Source: an uncultured Bacteroidia bacterium
GTDB lineage: Bacteria > Bacteroidota > Bacteroidia > Bacteroidales > Prolixibacteraceae
DNA length: 37,543 nt
NCBI GenBank assembly: GCA_903850335.1
Contig: CAINLJ010000128.1
Location: forward strand, 1-37,543
Direction of reading: 5' to 3'
The translations under genes and the position numbers were made by a program. Below are positions 33,693-37,543 of the stretch, in pieces. Positions within the stretch are counted from its first letter, which is position 1, and each line of letters begins with the position of its first letter. The notes under the pieces were generated by a model that saw only the letters and a program-made list of their open reading frames with translations, searched no databases and was not told the origin of the DNA.

Positions 33693-35006
33693 TTAGTTTT
33701 CAGCAGGTACATCATCTTTTATTTTAACCGCTTTTGTCGCGGCATTTGGAAAAGGTATTTTCAACATGCGTAATAGTGCAACAGTTTGCTTATATGATTT
33801 ATAGGCTTGTTGATTTGAGTATTTAGTAATCATTTCAATCGCCTTCACCGGATCCATTTCATACTTTTTCAATACCCCTTTTTCAAATTTTGTTTGTGCT
33901 TTTAAAAGAGAGGTTTCCATTTTCTTTTTTTTTGTAACAGCAATGGGGTATTTTTGAATAAAGTTTTTGTTAATATTTGCAGAAAGTATTTCAAAGTTCC
34001 AATAGGCCTGGTCTTTGCTCATTTGATGAATATCTGAAGGTGGATTATAGTGGTCCTTTAGGGAGTTAAGATAGCCTTTTTTACTATAATTTTCAGGGAT
34101 CCGGGTAATTCCACAGTACCATGGAATGAATGGCTGAACATCGCACCTTCTGGGAGCTAACCACATAACCGTGCCAATTTCTACCGGCATCCATGGACGC
34201 GATTCCACCACAAAGCTATAGATGGTTCCTCCATTGCATATCATTCCCTCGTTAAGTTCATAAGGGTTTCCAATGGTACAACTTTCTGTTTTATCCATTT
34301 CCTGCATGCCCTGGCTATGTCCTGCCAGTAGCTCCATGAGTTTTTGTTTGCTCACTTTCTTCTTCGGTTTGAATGAGAAAGGAAAGATATCATTTCTATC
34401 ATAGTTCTCTTCTAAGAACCTATATGCTGCCCATCGTCTGCCTTTTACCACTGAAAGGACCCAGGCTTCTTCCCTGTCCGAGATACAATACGATCTTCCC
34501 GAGCCTCTGTAGCCAAATTCTTCTATAAGGCTACCGGCTATGTGTATGGCTTCTCTCGCAGATTTAGCACGTTGTGCCATGATTAGCCGCAGGTCATAGA
34601 GGATGCCTCCCCTGCAGGTGTCCGACTCGGTCTCTCGCGACCCACAGTAATTGGATCCTATGCAAACACCATAATCATTCATGAATCCATCTGATACTTC
34701 CATCCCCGGAACTTCCAGCCATAGAAATTTGTTTGTAGCAGGCACTTGGGGTATTCTGCCGCCATACTGTAGTGTTTGCCCTGCTCCTCTGGGATAGTTT
34801 TTTCTTGGTTCAATATAGTAGTTGACGAGTTGGAATCCATCATCGTCATTGTGTCCGTAAAGAAGTGTACCTTCAACTGAGGCATTTTTGCCCACGAGGA
34901 CTGAGAAACAGTTGTAGTCGGGTAGTAAATTTTCCTGGCTCATACCTTTGAGAAGAGATATGATTAAGAGTAAAGCAGCAAGTATTTTCATCAGATTATT
35001 TTTCAT
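33693..35006 (-). CDS. Peptidase family C69 dipeptidase, secreted
   Basis: This 437-residue N-terminal-nucleophile-type cysteine peptidase has a signal peptide (cleavage near GMSQ). The core motif NCFSVLVGKNASVEGTLLYG puts the catalytic Cys at residue 33, where C69 enzymes have C-x-x-x-x-VGK-x-AS-x-DG. Downstream GVCIGSN and ESCTIGNPYELNEGMICNG fit the N-terminal-hydrolase fold. Mature C69 enzymes need Cys at the N-terminus, so removal of residues 1-32 is expected after export. The C-terminal 80 residues are Lys-rich and helical. Substrate may be dipeptides or amide bonds on glycoconjugates. The codons are AT-rich, in sharp contrast with the SusD gene upstream, from which a strong terminator separates it. 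Confidence 0.85.
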   Translation of the reverse strand: MKNNLMKILAALLLIISLLKGMSQENLLPDYNCFSVLVGKNASVEGTLLYGHNDDDGFQLVNYYIEPRKNYPRGAGQTLQYGGRIPQVPATNKFLWLEVPGMEVSDGFMNDYGVCIGSNYCGSRETESDTCRGGILYDLRLIMAQRAKSAREAIHIAGSLIEEFGYRGSGRSYCISDREEAWVLSVVKGRRWAAYRFLEENYDRNDIFPFSFKPKKKVSKQKLMELLAGHSQGMQEMDKTESCTIGNPYELNEGMICNGGTIYSFVVESRPWMPVEIGTVMWLAPRRCDVQPFIPWYCGITRIPENYSKKGYLNSLKDHYNPPSDIHQMSKDQAYWNFEILSANINKNFIQKYPIAVTKKKKMETSLLKAQTKFEKGVLKKYEMDPVKAIEMITKYSNQQAYKSYKQTVALLRMLKIPFPNAATKAVKIKDDVPAEN

Positions 35007-35082
35007 ATTTCAAAAATTGACCACACTCGGGTTATTGTGTTTAAAAAATTGATAGTTAAATCTACAGATGAAAAATCGGGAT

Positions 35083-35127
35083 TAAGAAAAATATTTACCC
35101 GGAAATATTTCATTATTTCCGGGTAAA
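35083..35127 (-). terminator. Terminator of the SusCD transcript
   Basis: A perfect 14-bp stem (35094-35107 with 35114-35127) has a 6-base loop. On the minus strand it is followed by TATTTTTCTT, a good T tract. It lies 50 bases after the SusD stop, so the SusCD mRNA ends here and the C69/GH38/GH78 genes need their own promoter in 35007-35080, where I saw no clear -7 element. Confidence 0.85.
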
Positions 35128-35178
35128 TTTTCTTTAATAAAAACCAAATCTATATTTACGTTCTATTAGGCTTTGCAT

Positions 35179-36843
35179 CTAGTTTCCTCCACCGAAGGCC
35201 GGGGAAGTTTTGTCCCACCACACCCGTTCTGTGCTGAGCTTCTCCATCGACCGGTCGCCGGGAGTGAATCCCTGTTCGGTCATGGCTGAAAGCCAGTTGG
35301 CTCGGTTTACTTCACCCGGGTCAAGCAGCCAATACCTCCGTGCGATCATATCAGGTGTGGTCTGGCGAGGAAGCAGGGTGGAGTTGATTTTGGGGTAACC
35401 CGTGCGCCGAACGAGTGCAAAAGCCTCGTTGCCCATCTTGTAAAAGTTAAAGAGCTGCTGGATATAGATTTTCTCGAGATTGTTGCTGCCATCCAGCATT
35501 ACCTTTGGTTGCTGCAGGTAGGCATCGATCATAGTGCTCACATTGGGAACCGAGTAGGAACCTGCCACTATGGCGATGTTGTTCATGGTTTCGATAGAGG
35601 CGCGAACACCTTTATTATACCATTCAGCTGTTGTACCCTTGGTGTCGACTCCTGTGCCATAGCCTTTCTGGATGAATTCGGCTATATGGAGGCAGACTTC
35701 GGCATAAGGAACGATCACATCGATCACCTTACCTGTTGCACCATCGATGCGCGGATTGAAAAACCGGCGGTTGATGCCTGAGATGAGCGTATACTTGTTA
35801 CTTCCGATGGGGAACTGGTTATAGAACCAGTTGCTTCGGTCAGGATTGCCCTGCCAGTCGGCGGGGCCACCCTGCCACTGGATGTTCGGGTCATTTTTGT
35901 CTATCCACGCAGGGAGCGTCACATTGTACTTTGTGAGGCTGTCCTTAAAAGCACCAACGAGGGAATTCTTCTCATAATAGATGCCCAAACGCGGATCACC
36001 GGTGGTTTTCATGAAGTTCACAACTGTTTCCATCGCGAACCGGCGACTGCGGTAGTCAATTTCGCTGAATCCTCCGTATTCGGAGTTGTTGTAGGTCATC
36101 TGGTCGAGAGTCGAACGGAAAACTCCGGTACCGTTGCTCATCACCTGCTGAAAGATCTCCTTTGCTTTTGCAATATCCTGATTCTGATAGCGGGCGGCAA
36201 TCCTCAGTTTGAGAGCGTTCGCCAGGCGAACCCAGTTCGACCAGTCGCCATGATAGAAAACGTCGTTATTCCCTAATAACTCCTGGTTGTCGAGGCTGGA
36301 CTCCAGCACGGAGATGGAGGAGTTGAGTTCGGTGACCCATGTGTCGAAAAGGGTTTTCTGTTTGTCGTAAACCGGATTGTACTTGCCACCGGTCCTTCCC
36401 ATATTTGCTTCGGTGTAAGGGATCGAACCGTTCATATCAGTAACCTTTAGCCCCTGAAAGATCTGCACGATGTAGGTGACAGCTGCCATCTTCTTATAGT
36501 TTTCCTTGTTAGCCTTTATGCTAATCCGCCTCCTCATCTCAAAAAGGTTGGGCAAAATATTCTGGTAAAATGCGCTGTAACGGGAGTTTACGCTTCCGGA
36601 TAGCTCATAGTTCTCTGCTGTAAGCAGTTGAGCGGCTCTGAGCCATTGCTCGGCATCTTCCCATACCCACTCGCCTTCACGATAATTCTGCAGAGATTCG
36701 CAAGAGTACGTGAACAGAAATTTGACATCAATGTCGCTGACCACACTGTTGTCGACATTGATGTTTTTAAAATCCTGTGTGCAGGAGGTTGAAAACAGGC
36801 CGGTCAATGACGTCAGTAAAATATATATGATAATCTTTTTCAT
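35179..36843 (-). CDS. SusD/RagB-family outer-membrane glycan-binding lipoprotein
   Basis: This 554-residue surface lipoprotein forms the lid of a SusCD glycan importer. The signal peptide ends in lipobox FSTSC with Cys21. The body fits the SusD-like_2 branch: helical TPR-like segments such as AEQWLRAAQLLTAENYE, the stretch LKVTDMNGSIPYTEA after YIVQIFQG, WSNWVRLANALKLRIAARY, and a C-terminal LLDPGEVNRANWLSAM. It lies 38 bases downstream of the SusC gene, the usual order and spacing. GC content and codon choice are distinctly higher than in the genes downstream, suggesting different ancestry. The glycan bound cannot be read from the sequence. Confidence 0.93.
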   Translation of the reverse strand: MKKIIIYILLTSLTGLFSTSCTQDFKNINVDNSVVSDIDVKFLFTYSCESLQNYREGEWVWEDAEQWLRAAQLLTAENYELSGSVNSRYSAFYQNILPNLFEMRRRISIKANKENYKKMAAVTYIVQIFQGLKVTDMNGSIPYTEANMGRTGGKYNPVYDKQKTLFDTWVTELNSSISVLESSLDNQELLGNNDVFYHGDWSNWVRLANALKLRIAARYQNQDIAKAKEIFQQVMSNGTGVFRSTLDQMTYNNSEYGGFSEIDYRSRRFAMETVVNFMKTTGDPRLGIYYEKNSLVGAFKDSLTKYNVTLPAWIDKNDPNIQWQGGPADWQGNPDRSNWFYNQFPIGSNKYTLISGINRRFFNPRIDGATGKVIDVIVPYAEVCLHIAEFIQKGYGTGVDTKGTTAEWYNKGVRASIETMNNIAIVAGSYSVPNVSTMIDAYLQQPKVMLDGSNNLEKIYIQQLFNFYKMGNEAFALVRRTGYPKINSTLLPRQTTPDMIARRYWLLDPGEVNRANWLSAMTEQGFTPGDRSMEKLSTERVWWDKTSPAFGGGN

Positions 36844-36881
36844 AATTTAATTTTTTATCATTAATAATCAGTAACCATACA

Positions 36882-37543
36882 TTAGAAACTAACCTTGATA
36901 GAGCCACCTAACGAGCGTACCATTGGAGCCACACCCCCTTCACCGACAGAAGATGTGAAGGTGCTGTTCAGAGTAGCCGGGTTAATGTCGTATGGCAACG
37001 AATTGTAAAGGTAGAAGAGGTCCCTGCCGATCAGGCTCAGGGTAACCGAATTCATCTTTATCTTGTTGCATATGCTCTTAGGCAGGTTGTACGACAGGCT
37101 CACCTGACGAAGATTTACCCAGGTGGCCTCTTTGATGGCATAGTCAATGACTCCGGTGGAGGATGATCCGTAGCGATAATAGAACTGTGGGGCATGGGTC
37201 GGTTCAACGAAGCCCTTATCATAAGCTTCCTTGAATGTCATTCCGCCAACATTGGCAGATGTTCCGTTTGACTGGGAGATCATTTGTCCGGGAGCGAAAA
37301 CGCCGTCGACGATAAGGCCGTCATCATAGATCTGTCCGTCGTACTTACTCGTCCATCCGATACCGCCATGCTGTGCATCCCGTCCCTTGAGGGTACTGGG
37401 CAATGCGCCAGTATGGAGACCGAACCGCAGCGCGGTGATGGCCATGTCACCACCGATTTTGGCGTCGAACAGGACACTCAAGGTCCAGTTCTTGTATGAG
37501 AACTCGTTGGTCCAGCCGGCACGGAACTTGGCGTTGATGTCGC
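36882..37543 (-). CDS. SusC/RagA TonB-dependent transporter (C-terminal part only)
   Basis: These are the last 219 or so residues of a SusC-type TonB-dependent outer-membrane porin. The frame is open to the window edge (DINAKFRAGWTNEFSYKNWT leads into LSVLFDAKIGGDM), so the start is outside; the internal ATG near 37481 is not the real start. Typical end features are ATWVNLRQVSLSYNLPKS, SLIGRDLFYLYN, the DINPATL stretch and a terminal aromatic residue (SLGGSIKVSF), the outer-membrane beta-barrel end signal. With SusD it imports oligosaccharides, powered by TonB. Like SusD it is GC-richer than the rest of the window. Confidence 0.95.
   Translation of the reverse strand, partial: DINAKFRAGWTNEFSYKNWTLSVLFDAKIGGDMAITALRFGLHTGALPSTLKGRDAQHGGIGWTSKYDGQIYDDGLIVDGVFAPGQMISQSNGTSANVGGMTFKEAYDKGFVEPTHAPQFYYRYGSSSTGVIDYAIKEATWVNLRQVSLSYNLPKSICNKIKMNSVTLSLIGRDLFYLYNSLPYDINPATLNSTFTSSVGEGGVAPMVRSLGGSIKVSF

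Overview
The window looks like chromosomal DNA of a glycan-degrading Bacteroidota, probably a Bacteroidales/Marinilabiliales-type organism. The evidence is a SusC/SusD pair, dense secreted glycoside hydrolases (GHs), a DUF6261 protein, and promoters that fit the Bacteroidota -33 TTTG / -7 TAnnTTTG pattern. No rRNA, tRNA, CRISPR array or recognisable transposase was seen.

Left arm (1-5.9 kb, + strand): nitrogen uptake. A 5'-truncated ammonium channel is followed by a PII protein. After a strong terminator and a promoter region comes a second set in the opposite order, PII then ammonium channel. The two PII proteins differ at the T-loop tyrosines. A 708-residue polytopic membrane protein of unknown function follows, with an apparent internal repeat.

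Middle and right (5.9-37.5 kb, almost all - strand): polysaccharide use. A GH20 hexosaminidase plus S1 sulfatase operon diverges from an AraC-type regulator across an inverted repeat whose arms contain the -7 elements. Next come a GH106-type lipoprotein, an eroded GH38-like gene, a DUF5703 enzyme, an AAA/DUF4143 ATPase with 33-bp tandem repeats at its promoter, a GH95 alpha-L-fucosidase-like enzyme, a toxin-antitoxin pair whose toxin is frameshifted, a DUF6261 protein, a secreted esterase/peptidase-like alpha/beta hydrolase, an eroded GH78-GH106 chimera, an intact GH78 coupled to a DUF5054/GH38-like protein, a C69 dipeptidase, and a SusD plus partial SusC pair that is visibly richer in GC than its neighbours.

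Together the exo-acting enzymes (rhamnosidase, fucosidase, hexosaminidase, sulfatase, esterase) point to a branched, possibly sulfated and esterified glycan with terminal deoxy-sugars. The exact substrate cannot be read from sequence. The striking theme is decay: two GH loci keep their signal peptide and C-terminal end but have lost internal blocks out of frame, and several non-coding gaps hold short unassigned reading-frame fragments. Small selfish-type modules (TA, AAA-DUF4143) sit among the enzymes. Read-level checks are needed to separate real decay from assembly error.
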